Source: CAZIUL01 sp964542475
GTDB lineage: Bacteria; Planctomycetota; B15-G4; CAYZWU01
Direction of reading: 5' to 3'
DNA: 64,000 nucleotides
Assembly (NCBI GenBank): GCA_964542475.1
Contig: CAZIUL010000006.1
Location: 88,283-152,282 of the forward strand
A model generated the notes under the pieces. The model worked only from the letters and a program-made list of their open reading frames with translations, was not told the DNA's origin and searched no databases. Position 1 is the stretch's first letter; each line of letters begins with the position of its first letter. The position numbers and the translations under genes are program-made. Positions 18,301 through 26,819 of the stretch are shown piece after piece.

Positions 18301-20045
18301 TGACAAACGGGTCGATAAGCAATCTCGAGCGGACCCTCGCCCTTTATCCAAACGCGGAGATCGCGGGGCGGATAACGTTGGAGATCGCGGGCCTGTACAT
18401 CGGGAACGGAGAGGCTGATCCGGCGTACAGGGCGCTTAGCGGTTATTTGCAGTCCCACAAAGACACGCCCCATGTGCCTCACGCGCTTTTTTTAATGGCC
18501 CGGGCAGCGAAGTTGGAAGGCAACACCGTGCTGCACAGGAGCATCGAAAAACGGCTTCTTCAAAGCTATTCGGGAGTCGAGGCACCGGGAGAAGGGGGGA
18601 AGAGCTACGAAGATATCCTCTCGGACGCGTATCAGGCCGAGCTCCCGGCAGGTCCGGCCGAACTTCTGCCGCGCGAAGAGTACGAAGTGTCATCCTCAAA
18701 AATCAGGTCCCGGCTGTGCAGCATTGTCCCGGTCGATGGAATGCCATCCCCGCTCATGGAGGGAAAGGTGCTGCTTGACCTCGAATCCGAGATGGACCTG
18801 ATGCTGTTCGATTTTAACCTGATGGAAGAGGCTTGGAGGTTGAGCCTCGACCGCTTCCTTGGGCTCGGCGGCGGAGAGCGCCTTTCCAAGGCGGTTCAGA
18901 TGAACGGCGTGATCGCTGCCGTGTACGAGACCAGGGTGATCGGCATCAGCATAGCTTCCGGGCAGCTCATGTGGATCAAGGAGCTTCCAATGGGGCTCAG
19001 GGACGCGGCCTATTCCAGCGGTCTGCTTTTCATACTGTCCGAGGCGCAGGCCGGCATCGAAGAGGACGAGAAGGCAATGGCCATGGCTGTCAATCCGGTC
19101 ACCGGGTCGCTGCTGTGGCAAAAAGAGATCGACGTTGACGCAAACACGGCTTTCATTCCTTCAGCCGAATCGTTCGCCTTCGTGTCGAACATGAGCCGTT
19201 TCGGACGCTGGAATTCCACGCTGTTGACCTTCGATCCCTTTACCGGTGAGCAGTGGAAGCGCGTATCTCTTCCGGATGTAAAGCTGACTCCGGTCCCGCT
19301 TGCTGCGCAGGGCAGCGCGCTGCTTGTAGTGGAGAGCAGGGAAACGGAAAGGGACGGCCGGAGGGAGATATCGAGAACATTGAAATCGTTCGGCAGCAGG
19401 CACGGCACCCTGCTCTGGTCTCTCCCGCTTGACGACTGGCTGATCGATTTTATCAACTGTGCAATCGTGGACAACAAGCCGGCGTTTTATGCTGTTGAAA
19501 GGTTCAGACCCGACAGGACCAGCCGCGGCCAGCGCTCGCTTCTTCTCGTGGATCCGGCTGAAGGAGGAATAGCCGAGAAGGTGCCGTTCCCCCAGCAGGT
19601 TCTGGCTTTTCTGAACGCGGCCTCTCTGCCTGGTTCGCTGGTCTACACATACACAAAGGGATCGAGACGAATGCTGAGGTTGTCGGCCTTCGACACCAGG
19701 TCCAAGGAGTTCCAGTTTCGGGATCAGACCATCACAATGGGGAACGCGAGCACGCTGGATGTGCACTTGCGCGCCCCGGTTTATGCGGCGGACGGCTTGA
19801 TCATTCCCATAGATTTTGATCCGAAAGGGACATGGGAGCCTGTTCTATGCAGCCAGGTGTTGCTGCTGGACAAGGAGAGCGGCCGGCTTCTTCATTCGCT
19901 TGATCTGTGCTGGAAAAGTCAGACCAGGATGCCGTCGCACTTTTCGTCCCATTTCCCGGTTCAGACCATGCTGAAAAACAAGACGGTCCTGGTTTTGAAG
20001 AGCTCCGAGCTTTATGTTATCCAGGGCAGTGGAGCCGGCGGCTGA
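15399..20045 (+). CDS. Giant secreted TPR/PQQ-like propeller protein
   Basis: This 1548-residue exported protein starts with a signal peptide (VFLIVSSAALSLLFFSQAVAQ). Residues of about 60-260 are helical and TPR-like (AIEAGDFSRAVIVLQDVIEN). A first PQQ-like propeller follows (ALNIYTGEVLWRFDGPL, VCALDALSGRIRWITEY), then a second TPR-like block (about 750-1080, for example MSRLDGRHEKAVTSYEAAI), and a second propeller (VIGISIASGQLMWIKELP, MAVNPVTGSLLWQKEI). It is about twice the size of its relative at 2830 and appears to repeat that layout. It probably scaffolds or binds other envelope proteins. It starts at ATG 15399 behind GGAG and leads the gene run to 28077. Confidence 0.78.
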   Translation: MAMYRAVPPVFLIVSSAALSLLFFSQAVAQTDSYQGWDAILDESYVENPDRQALKGFRISESWKAKLAIDKAKLAIEAGDFSRAVIVLQDVIENHQADVFQAGLDYLPGSKSCARFVGAAELAHYLLAALPEEGRQEYDSFVSKKAAGLLDEAVAKEDIVSLKRIGESFSASITGRRALRFLAEYHLERGEAELASIYLKKVLLFLSDDGQQQDLLRRLVQSLLQLGRRDEAALFIDAMGKGAPPDQPFDRVSLDLQRGLASLAPDGADSGWSTCGGGNNRSKTMSLLMDAAEFTPQWSGSFICDVMASNNPFEDFNRSSGTVPFKLMRKGDVLVFNGSVSATALNIYTGEVLWRFDGPLDADDDLDAYYNNPYYVLEDYLSYYGVNSSTTISPHIIAGGTVAGDRVLVNLQARRRRMETKMLSRRVINRAIPRRGLFAINMTDGSLDWAQGDPVLSEDDFLGRVSIPSPPVVINDLVICNAYLREGGINAFVLYFDLESGRMIRKVPVGIGQQELTMFNMEYKEFSAIPLTEVEGTLICCSNLGFVCALDALSGRIRWITEYETIPLPKVHSFNTLPQPRRVNWENNPPQVCGDAVVVTPLDSDKIIAFNWRTGASIWKKTCSSLGVDMYRSLLGVHEGKFILTGPNGATALDAEQGARKWRVTLPAETEARGRGALTGDSLYLQAGNDLFVYDLESGKALKRVDLNSVHKGCGLFLFGEVIALAGAGSLEVMFDAGSMLARAESRLDEGGNVFDDLVFIGDMSRLDGRHEKAVTSYEAAIEKASVADVNVRPSTLERVQNSLFDAYVALGRKRWGLGLTSKAEADFRSALDIASSPEQYVSAALTWIDLLGSGRVNARGIESVLDGLMTRHARHRYPFHGREGLEEALVGLYVSLVRCRLARERADPTEEIAHLQSVLEDYPDDGIEAVRAGEFAFSRIRELIEENGREIFAGYDSRARSMFEKALTNGSISNLERTLALYPNAEIAGRITLEIAGLYIGNGEADPAYRALSGYLQSHKDTPHVPHALFLMARAAKLEGNTVLHRSIEKRLLQSYSGVEAPGEGGKSYEDILSDAYQAELPAGPAELLPREEYEVSSSKIRSRLCSIVPVDGMPSPLMEGKVLLDLESEMDLMLFDFNLMEEAWRLSLDRFLGLGGGERLSKAVQMNGVIAAVYETRVIGISIASGQLMWIKELPMGLRDAAYSSGLLFILSEAQAGIEEDEKAMAMAVNPVTGSLLWQKEIDVDANTAFIPSAESFAFVSNMSRFGRWNSTLLTFDPFTGEQWKRVSLPDVKLTPVPLAAQGSALLVVESRETERDGRREISRTLKSFGSRHGTLLWSLPLDDWLIDFINCAIVDNKPAFYAVERFRPDRTSRGQRSLLLVDPAEGGIAEKVPFPQQVLAFLNAASLPGSLVYTYTKGSRRMLRLSAFDTRSKEFQFRDQTITMGNASTLDVHLRAPVYAADGLIIPIDFDPKGTWEPVLCSQVLLLDKESGRLLHSLDLCWKSQTRMPSHFSSHFPVQTMLKNKTVLVLKSSELYVIQGSGAGG

Positions 20046-20072
20046 GAACGGGCCGCCGAAAGGGCCAAACAT

Positions 20073-21251
20073 ATGATGAAAACCGGAAAAGCACACGGGA
20101 CTATCCTTGCGGCGGTCTTTGTTCTGCTGAGCTTTGCCGCTGCCGGCGAGGTTCCACAGGACAGCGGTCCGCCTGAGGTCGTGCAGGACTTTCCTGATGT
20201 GACGCCTTCGTCCATCGCGGCTGCGCGGCGCGGGCTCGACTACCTGGCCGCTCACCAGAACCCGGACGGGTCCTGGGACGGCGACGTGGGTTTCAAGCTG
20301 AACGAGAGGTTCGAGGTGATCGAGCACCGCCGGCCTCATGTGGGCGTGACAGCGCTGGCAGGCATAGCTTTTCTTTCCGGAGGGCATCTTCCCGAGCGCG
20401 GAGCTTACGCGGAGAACATATCGCGGTCCATCGACTTTGTGCTCTCCTCCATTAGGGATACGGGTTACATCACAAGCAACGGCACGCGCATGTACAGCCA
20501 CGCCTTCGCCGCCCTCTTCCTGGCCGAGGTGTACGGCATGACGCACAGGGCTGATGTTGGCAGGAAGCTCCAGATGATCGTGGATCTAATCGTGGAATGC
20601 CAGAACCGGTACGGGTCATGGCGCTACGAGCCGTTCGCGCCCGAATCGGACATGTCCATCACAGTGTGTCAGCTCATGGCGCTTAGGGCCGCGCGAAACA
20701 TCGGCATCAAGGTCCCCCGTTCCACGATCGACAGGGCTGTAAACTATGTGCGGCAGTCGTACGTGGGAAGGAACCACCGGCTGCTGAGAGGCATAAACAG
20801 CCTCCGTCTTCGGTACGAGCCTTATTACAACATAGAGGAGGGTTCTTTCCTCTACCAGAACTTCCCGGACGAAGCATCGGGTTCATACCGCTCCTCGTTT
20901 TCCCTCACGGCGGCCGGGGTTGTTTCGCTTTTTCACGCGGGTCATTATTCGGAGGCGGAGATCGAGAAAAGCCTCGACTACCTCATGAGAAACAACGAGA
21001 TAGTGTCGACGCGGTGGCGGCATCACTACTTTTACTGGTACGGCCACTACTACGCGGTACAGGCGGCTTACATCGCCGGGGGGCGCTTCTGGGACGACTA
21101 CTACACAAGGATCAGGCGCGATCTTGTGGAAAGCCAGCGTTCCAAAGGATACTGGACCAACCCGGTAGGGCCCGGTGAAAACTTCGCCACGGCGGTGGCT
21201 GTAATTGTTCTGCAGATCCCATTGAACTATCTGCCCATATTCCAGCGGTGA
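20073..21251 (+). CDS. Secreted squalene-cyclase-like alpha/alpha-toroid protein
   Basis: This 392-residue protein has a signal sequence (TILAAVFVLLSFAAAGEV) followed by prenyltransferase/squalene-oxidase repeats, which form an alpha/alpha toroid. QW-type motifs include HQNPDGSWDGD and NRYGSWRYEPF, with a conserved ITVCQLMALRAARNIGIKVP helix. The catalytic DxDD motif of class II terpene cyclases is not seen, and export makes a cyclase role unlikely; a structural or binding role is more probable. It begins 27 bases after the giant propeller gene. ATG 20073 and ATG 20076 are both possible. A paralogue lies at 26816-28077 with the same C-terminal ending style (LQIPLNYLPIFQR versus LQIPFGYMPVFQR). 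Confidence 0.8.
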   Translation: MMKTGKAHGTILAAVFVLLSFAAAGEVPQDSGPPEVVQDFPDVTPSSIAAARRGLDYLAAHQNPDGSWDGDVGFKLNERFEVIEHRRPHVGVTALAGIAFLSGGHLPERGAYAENISRSIDFVLSSIRDTGYITSNGTRMYSHAFAALFLAEVYGMTHRADVGRKLQMIVDLIVECQNRYGSWRYEPFAPESDMSITVCQLMALRAARNIGIKVPRSTIDRAVNYVRQSYVGRNHRLLRGINSLRLRYEPYYNIEEGSFLYQNFPDEASGSYRSSFSLTAAGVVSLFHAGHYSEAEIEKSLDYLMRNNEIVSTRWRHHYFYWYGHYYAVQAAYIAGGRFWDDYYTRIRRDLVESQRSKGYWTNPVGPGENFATAVAVIVLQIPLNYLPIFQR

Positions 21252-21278
21252 GCCCGTTTTTGGAGTGTAAGGAGTAGC

Positions 21279-23582
21279 ATGGCTGTGGATATGGAAACGC
21301 TGACACAGAGGCTGGAGGCTCAGCGCGCCCGGTTGAGAAACATATACCTGCTCCACGGCCTGACCCATATCGCGCTGCGCCTGCTGGCGCTGTCAGCCAT
21401 CCTGTTCTTCCTGGATTTTGCGGTCGTTCCGCCGGAAGGGGCCCGGCTGACCATGGCTTTCCTGTCGGCCGGATACCTCATCTACGCATGCCACCGGTAC
21501 CTTGTCTATCCCATGAGCCGCCGCATAACACGTCAGGACATGGCTCTCCTGCTGGAAAGGAGGTTTTCCGCACTCGACGGAGGATTGGTTTCAGCGCTTC
21601 AGTTTCATTCGTCGGGAAAGGGTGAATACCGGGGCATGTCCCGGGGACTCATGCGGGCTGCAATAGAGTTCGGCGCCGGTAAGGCCGACCCTTTCGAGTG
21701 GAAAGACATCTTCGATATAACCGGGCTGAAAAAAATGATGCTGGTCACCGGGCTGGTTTTTGTCCTCATGGCAGGGTACGGGTTCATGAATCCCGGTCTT
21801 GTTCGCATCTGGGCGGCACGGATGATGGGCGCGGACATGGATTGGCCCAGGAGCACCACATTGCACATCATACCGGAAGGGGCCGGCGAGAACTTCAAGT
21901 TTCTTTCCGAACCGGATCCCGGCGGCGTCCAGGAGTTGATGATGGCCAGGGGAACCTCCCTGCCGATCACAGTGACTGCAGAGGGCCGCGATCCCGGCGA
22001 GGTCATGGTCGTCCAGGAGAGGAGCGGGACCGGCCCGATCGAATCCAGGGCGATCCGGCGCAATGCCGGGAAGTACAAGTACCGGTTCCGGAACGTGCGC
22101 AGTGACATGCGTTTTTGGGTACACGGCGGGGATGATTCCGGAAGGGGAAGGCATGTGGATGTGACTGTTGTGGTCCCGCCGGAGGTTCTGTCGATAGAAA
22201 GCGAGTACAAATACCCGGAGTACCTGGGCATCGATTCGGAAACCCGGTCCTCTTCCCGGGTCGAGGCGCCTTCAGGCACAAGAGTCGACATGCGGTTTCT
22301 TCTCTCGAAACCCGCCGGCGAGGCCGTTATCGCCCTGCGCTTCGGCGGCGGGGCAGAGCAGACTTATCCGCTCGACCCGGACCCGGAGGATCCGTTGCGT
22401 TTCCTTTACACGCTTGATGTGGAAAGATCGGGCACATACCAGGTGCGGCTCATCGGTGAGGAGGGTTTTGCCAACGTTGGAACACCGACTCATTCGATAA
22501 TAGCAAAAAGCGATTCGAAACCGAGAGTCCGGCTCTACTATCCGGGGAGCAGCGATTTTGATTCGGGCCCGAGAGGCGTCGTGGTCATGCGCGCTGCTGC
22601 GGAGGACGACTACGGGATCAAGGAGATGAAGCTATGCTACAAGCCGGCCGGGAATGATGAGTTCACATCCCGCCCGTTCGGCAGCGATGAGATAGACCAG
22701 CCTTACGGGGCGAGACGTATCGTTGCGGACCATGTGATGGATCTCGTGTCGTACAGCTTCGTGTTCGACGAGAGGTCCAGGAAGGTGGAACCCGGCGATG
22801 CGCTCATCTATTCGGTGGAGGCTTACGATTCCAGGCCGGACATGGGCGAGGGAAAGGCGGATACCGGGCGGCACCTAATCAACATCGTCTCGGAAAACGA
22901 ATTGATCCGCCTGCTTACCGAGAGGCAGATCCGCATGAAGGAGGAGATCCAATCGCTGCGGAACCTGCAGGCCGAACGGATGCGGGACGGGGAGGAAGAG
23001 CTCGAGGCGGCCCTTGAGCAGGGATGGAATGAGCAGAAGCTCACAACGATGCAGATCCGCCAGAACCAGCTCACAAACCGGTTCAAGAGGGCGACGAAAG
23101 AGCTTGCTCACATCTTCGACGAGTATCTTTTCAACCGTATCGATAGGTCGCCCGCAGCATCTGTAATGCTGGAGAAAGCCGTGTCCGTCCGCCTGGAGGA
23201 GCGCCTGACCGACTCGTTTGATCCCGGCACGTATGCCGCACTGATCTCGTTTTTCGAGTCGGGCAAGGCCGGCGAAATGGATCTGATGGAGCGGCTGACC
23301 TCCATGCTGGGCATGGGCATGTCGATATCGGAATCGCTCTCCCCCGATGCCGCCGGTTTTCTGGCCGGGGGGCTTGCACGCGCCGGCACCTCTGAACCGT
23401 CAGGCATGATCCGCAAAAGTCTTGACAAGCAGCAGGAGATCATCGATGTCCTGGACGTGCTTCTTCAGAGGATGGATGAGTGGGAGGACTTTCAGGAGCT
23501 GCTCCAGCTCTTCCGCGATGTGATAGATTACCAGTTCAACCTCAACATCCTGACGAGAGAGGAGCTTAGAAAAAGAGATTGA
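21279..23582 (+). CDS. DUF4175-like three-helix membrane protein
   Basis: This 767-residue protein has two membrane helices near the N-terminus (LRLLALSAILFFLDFAV, LTMAFLSAGYLIYACH) and a third at about 152-170 (LVTGLVFVLMAGYGFM). A large extracytoplasmic beta-rich region follows, with a YKYPEYLGI motif like the PxYTG-type motif of DUF4175 proteins, and then a Glu/Arg-rich coiled coil (about 540-620). The overall plan resembles DUF4175 proteins, but I assign it from architecture rather than a profile match. The start ATG 21279 has AAGGAG five bases upstream. The downstream coiled-coil genes probably encode partners. Confidence 0.6.
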   Translation: MAVDMETLTQRLEAQRARLRNIYLLHGLTHIALRLLALSAILFFLDFAVVPPEGARLTMAFLSAGYLIYACHRYLVYPMSRRITRQDMALLLERRFSALDGGLVSALQFHSSGKGEYRGMSRGLMRAAIEFGAGKADPFEWKDIFDITGLKKMMLVTGLVFVLMAGYGFMNPGLVRIWAARMMGADMDWPRSTTLHIIPEGAGENFKFLSEPDPGGVQELMMARGTSLPITVTAEGRDPGEVMVVQERSGTGPIESRAIRRNAGKYKYRFRNVRSDMRFWVHGGDDSGRGRHVDVTVVVPPEVLSIESEYKYPEYLGIDSETRSSSRVEAPSGTRVDMRFLLSKPAGEAVIALRFGGGAEQTYPLDPDPEDPLRFLYTLDVERSGTYQVRLIGEEGFANVGTPTHSIIAKSDSKPRVRLYYPGSSDFDSGPRGVVVMRAAAEDDYGIKEMKLCYKPAGNDEFTSRPFGSDEIDQPYGARRIVADHVMDLVSYSFVFDERSRKVEPGDALIYSVEAYDSRPDMGEGKADTGRHLINIVSENELIRLLTERQIRMKEEIQSLRNLQAERMRDGEEELEAALEQGWNEQKLTTMQIRQNQLTNRFKRATKELAHIFDEYLFNRIDRSPAASVMLEKAVSVRLEERLTDSFDPGTYAALISFFESGKAGEMDLMERLTSMLGMGMSISESLSPDAAGFLAGGLARAGTSEPSGMIRKSLDKQQEIIDVLDVLLQRMDEWEDFQELLQLFRDVIDYQFNLNILTREELRKRD

Positions 23583-23627
23583 TCCCGGCAAAGGAGGATA
23601 CTTTACCGGGTTAATTGACGTATAAAG

Positions 23628-23633
23628 TATAAT
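23628..23633 (+). promoter_or_regulatory. Possible internal -10 element (TATAAT)
   Basis: A perfect TATAAT lies 60 bases before the coiled-coil gene, in the 110-base gap after the DUF4175-like gene. No good -35 is present at the right spacing. The nonamer TTTACCGGG occurs on either side (23602-23610 and 23643-23651) and could mark an activator site. Weak evidence. Confidence 0.3.
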
Positions 23634-23692
23634 AGGATGATGTTTACCGGGCAGGTTCAGCGCTTCCGATAAATAGCAGGAAAAACGGTTCA

Positions 23693-26041
23693 ATGAAACT
23701 GACAACAGACCGGACAGGATTCGTTTCGAAGCTCTTTCAAAGAGCGGCAGCATGCGCGTGCGTCTTCCTGCCGGCTCTGATGACTCTCCATGCCGGCCTG
23801 GTACTGGTTTTTTTTACCAGTCCGATGCTTCACGCGCAGACCGAATCAAAAACGCTGGACAGCGTTGCGAGGGAACAGCAGAACATCAAGGACCGGCTCG
23901 AACACATCCGGACGAAGATGGAGCGGCTGGAGCGGAAAAACGAGCGGGAGGGCGGCCGGCACACAGCGGATGTGATCAGGCGCGCCCGGGCGGAGATGGA
24001 AAAGCGCGACATTCTCAAGCGGACAGGGGATCTGGACACCAAGATCCGGGCTTCTCTGCTCACCGTTGGCAAGGAGCAGGAGCTTTTGCTCAAGGATCTC
24101 GAGGACATCTTTGCCATTCTCCAGGACCGCAACGACCTGGAAAGGCTAAATGACATGATAAAGGCGTTCGATGAGGGGGTTCGCACAATGGGCCGGCTCA
24201 TCGACGATCAGGAGAAGGTTCTCAACGATACGCGCGGCCTCTTGTACGACAAGACTCGATTGACATCGGAGGCGCTGGAGAAGCTGAAGGAGATCATCGA
24301 GGGGCAGAAAGAGCTTGCCGCAAGGGTGAACGATGCCGGCGGCCGCGATGCGGAAGAGGACACACTCTGGTCGATCGCCGAGGCCATCGATGATCTGGCC
24401 GCGGCCCAGGAAGAGCTCGCAAAGAGAGCATGCGCGGGCGAGGATGCTGCAAAGGATGAAGAGCTGTCTTTTGAAGAGATGATCCAGACCCAGGGCGGGC
24501 TCGCAGGAAGGCTTGACAAGATAGAGGAGAGGATCCGGAAATGCACTACAGGCGGCGGCACGGAGGTTGCCGAGGAAGCGCGGGATGCGCTGAGCAACGC
24601 CCGGCAGGAGATGGAAAAGGCGTCGGCGGAGCTGAGAGAGCGGAGAGCTCTTTCGGGTGCCGGGCACCAGGAAAACGCGGCCGGGGCTTTGCGTGAAGCG
24701 TCTGGCTTGATCAGCGGTGCGGGGCGCGACGAGTTCAGGGAAAAAAAGCGCCGGGACATGGACATGGCCGGACGCCAGGAAATGCTGGGCAGTAATATGG
24801 AGGAAGTGAGGGATACGCTCGAAAGGATCGAGAGCCTGTCTGAAAAACGGCCTGGAGAGGGGTCGAGCGCGGATAGCGCCAAAATGCCGGAGAAGGCGGA
24901 GGATGTCCAAAAAGAGATGGAAAACGCGAGATCGCGGCTCTGGGCAGGGGAGCTTGAACGTGCCGCTCCTCATCAGGCCAATGCTGCGAAGCAGCTCGAG
25001 GAGCTCGTTGATTTGCTGGAAAAGAGCCGGGAGGCCGGTTCCGGGCCTGAGTCGGGGAGCACTGCTTCATCTGCTGAACAGAAGGAACGTTTCGAGGAGC
25101 TTGCAAAACGTGAGAAGGAGCTGGAGGAGCGCACCCGCGACTTGATGCGCCGCATGCGGGAGGTGATGAGCAAAGAGGCCATGCGCAATCTGTCCGATTC
25201 CGCGGACAACATGGCCCGGGCTGTTGATGAGCTCGCGAACCGGAAAGGGGAAGACGCCGAAAGGGACGAGGAAGAGGCTAAGAAGCTCCTCGAAAAGGCG
25301 CGCAAGGAGATGGACCAGGAGGAGAACAAGTACCACAACATCCGTCAGCGGGAGGTGCTGTTCAGGGTTCAGCAGAGCCTCGAAAACCTCAAGGAGGAAC
25401 AGGACAAAATCAACGATGAGACCAGGGCGATCGACATTTCCGGGGGCGAGGACAGCCGCCCGACACGGCTTAACAGCAGAAAACTCCGGAAGCTGTCAGT
25501 GCAGGAACAGGAGGTAAAGGCAAAAACAGCAGAGGTCAGGGAGAAGATCGAGGAAGACTCCTCCACGGTGTTCTCCTGGGTGCTGGAACGAAACGAGGAG
25601 GACCTCGGCGAGGTCGTTGATATGTTGGGCAAGCAGAATAGCGGTGCGTTGGTGCAGGCAATACAGAGCGATATCAGCGGGCGTTTCGAAGAGTTGATTG
25701 AATCTTTGAAGCAGGAGCTGAAGCGCAGGATGGAAGCGCTCTCCGAGGAGCAGGAACCTTCTGCAGAGGGCGGCGGACAGCCGGGGAGTAAAAATCCGCT
25801 CATCCCGCCTGTTGCCGAGCTCCTGATGATCAAAGGGATGGAAGAGGGTGCCATGCGCCGCCTGAAGAATTTCACGCGTCTCCATCCCGAGATGCTGGAT
25901 GGCAACGCCGGACCAATGGACATCCGCATGCTGGAGAGGATGGGACACATGCATTCTAACATAACCGAACTTTTCAAGAAGATGATCGAGCGTTCCAAGG
26001 GAGGAGCCCCTGATGTAGAACCGCTCGATGAGAAGAAATGA
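23693..26041 (+). CDS. Large secreted coiled-coil protein
   Basis: This 782-residue protein begins with an export signal (CVFLPALMTLHAGLVLVFF, cleavage near MLHAQ). The rest is almost entirely charged heptad-like helix rich in Glu, Lys, Arg and Ala, for example NIKDRLEHIRTKMERLERKN and ARKEMDQEENKYHNIRQREV, with a C-terminal region near PLIPPVAELLMIKGMEEGAM. No enzymatic motif is seen. It follows the DUF4175-like gene and precedes another coiled-coil gene, so these are likely partners in one envelope assembly. Extreme composition means database similarity would be unreliable. The start ATG 23693 has only a weak ribosome site. Confidence 0.65.
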   Translation: MKLTTDRTGFVSKLFQRAAACACVFLPALMTLHAGLVLVFFTSPMLHAQTESKTLDSVAREQQNIKDRLEHIRTKMERLERKNEREGGRHTADVIRRARAEMEKRDILKRTGDLDTKIRASLLTVGKEQELLLKDLEDIFAILQDRNDLERLNDMIKAFDEGVRTMGRLIDDQEKVLNDTRGLLYDKTRLTSEALEKLKEIIEGQKELAARVNDAGGRDAEEDTLWSIAEAIDDLAAAQEELAKRACAGEDAAKDEELSFEEMIQTQGGLAGRLDKIEERIRKCTTGGGTEVAEEARDALSNARQEMEKASAELRERRALSGAGHQENAAGALREASGLISGAGRDEFREKKRRDMDMAGRQEMLGSNMEEVRDTLERIESLSEKRPGEGSSADSAKMPEKAEDVQKEMENARSRLWAGELERAAPHQANAAKQLEELVDLLEKSREAGSGPESGSTASSAEQKERFEELAKREKELEERTRDLMRRMREVMSKEAMRNLSDSADNMARAVDELANRKGEDAERDEEEAKKLLEKARKEMDQEENKYHNIRQREVLFRVQQSLENLKEEQDKINDETRAIDISGGEDSRPTRLNSRKLRKLSVQEQEVKAKTAEVREKIEEDSSTVFSWVLERNEEDLGEVVDMLGKQNSGALVQAIQSDISGRFEELIESLKQELKRRMEALSEEQEPSAEGGGQPGSKNPLIPPVAELLMIKGMEEGAMRRLKNFTRLHPEMLDGNAGPMDIRMLERMGHMHSNITELFKKMIERSKGGAPDVEPLDEKK

Positions 26042-26054
26042 GAGGAACGCTGCC

Positions 26055-26819
26055 ATGAAGAACGAACAACACGGACACGCCTGCCTGCACCCGCACAGCG
26101 GCAATAGGCGTTTTGCCGGGCTGTCCATGGTCGCAGCCGTTGTGCCGGTTTTTTTGTGTTTTGCTCTTTTCGGAACAGCCCCTGCTCAGGAGGAGGATAC
26201 CGGTGAAGGAACTGCTGCTGTGGGCGAGATATCCGAGCTGGTAGAGAAGATTATTGATGGAATGAAGAAGATCGACGACAACCTGCTCAACGCTGACGCC
26301 GCCGGGACAGGGGACCGGATGAATGAGAACATCCGCAACATCGAGGAGCTGCTGAAGAACACCCTCGATGGTTCGCAACAGGTGGTAAAGGATCTCGACG
26401 AACTCATCCGAAGGGCCAGGTATCAGAATAGCGGGAAGGGGTGAAGCTCCTCACAGTTCAGCAGGTCGCTGAAAAAGAAGGATCAAGGCGAAGAACAGAA
26501 GAGTGAGCCCAGGAAGGAGAATGAATCCGACGGGAAGCCCGAGCAAAATCCGGCCAATGAAAACACGGATCCGAAAAACGGGAAGGAGCCGGAGGATGCG
26601 AGGCCGGACGAGCAAAACGGTGTGAAAGAGGATGCGCAGAACCCTCCGCCTTCCAAGAATCCGGAAAGGGCGGACAACCCCGACCTTTCCGGACGATGGG
26701 GAGTTCTTCCTCCAAAGCTCCAGAACGATATACTGAACTTCAACATCGACAAGTTTCCACAGAAGTACAGGAAATGGCTGAAAGAGTACTACAGGCGGAT
26801 AAACCGCAACCGGAAATGA
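26055..26819 (+). CDS. Secreted coiled-coil protein interrupted by an in-frame TGA
   Basis: The frame runs from ATG 26055 (GAGGAA site) to TGA 26442-26444, giving 129 residues. It then continues open in the same frame to TGA 26817-26819, for a total of 254 codons if the first TGA is read. The N-part has a signal peptide (VVPVFLCFALFGTAPAQ) and a helical stretch (VEKIIDGMKKIDDNLLN). The C-part has a Lys/Glu/Asn/Pro-rich linker and a conserved-looking end (WGVLPPKLQNDILNFNI, FPQKYRKWLKEYYRRI). Both halves read as one protein. The TGA lies in a Gly/Ser linker (NSGKG-stop-SSSQ), so a Gly-codon mutation or sequence error is simplest. A SECIS-like hairpin follows it (see findings). The next gene overlaps the final stop (ATGA). 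Confidence 0.62.
26457..26473 (+). promoter_or_regulatory. SECIS-like hairpin downstream of the in-frame TGA
   Basis: TTCAGC (26457-26462) pairs perfectly with GCTGAA (26468-26473) around the loop AGGTC. The loop begins 18 bases after the TGA. Position and G-containing loop agree with the loose bacterial SECIS consensus, and the loop resembles AGGUCU of E. coli fdhF. Such hairpins can occur by chance. Confidence 0.3.

Noticed and set aside
20073..21251. Terpene cyclase (hopanoid synthesis)
   Set aside because: The repeats fit a toroid fold, but no DxDD motif is present and the protein has a signal peptide.
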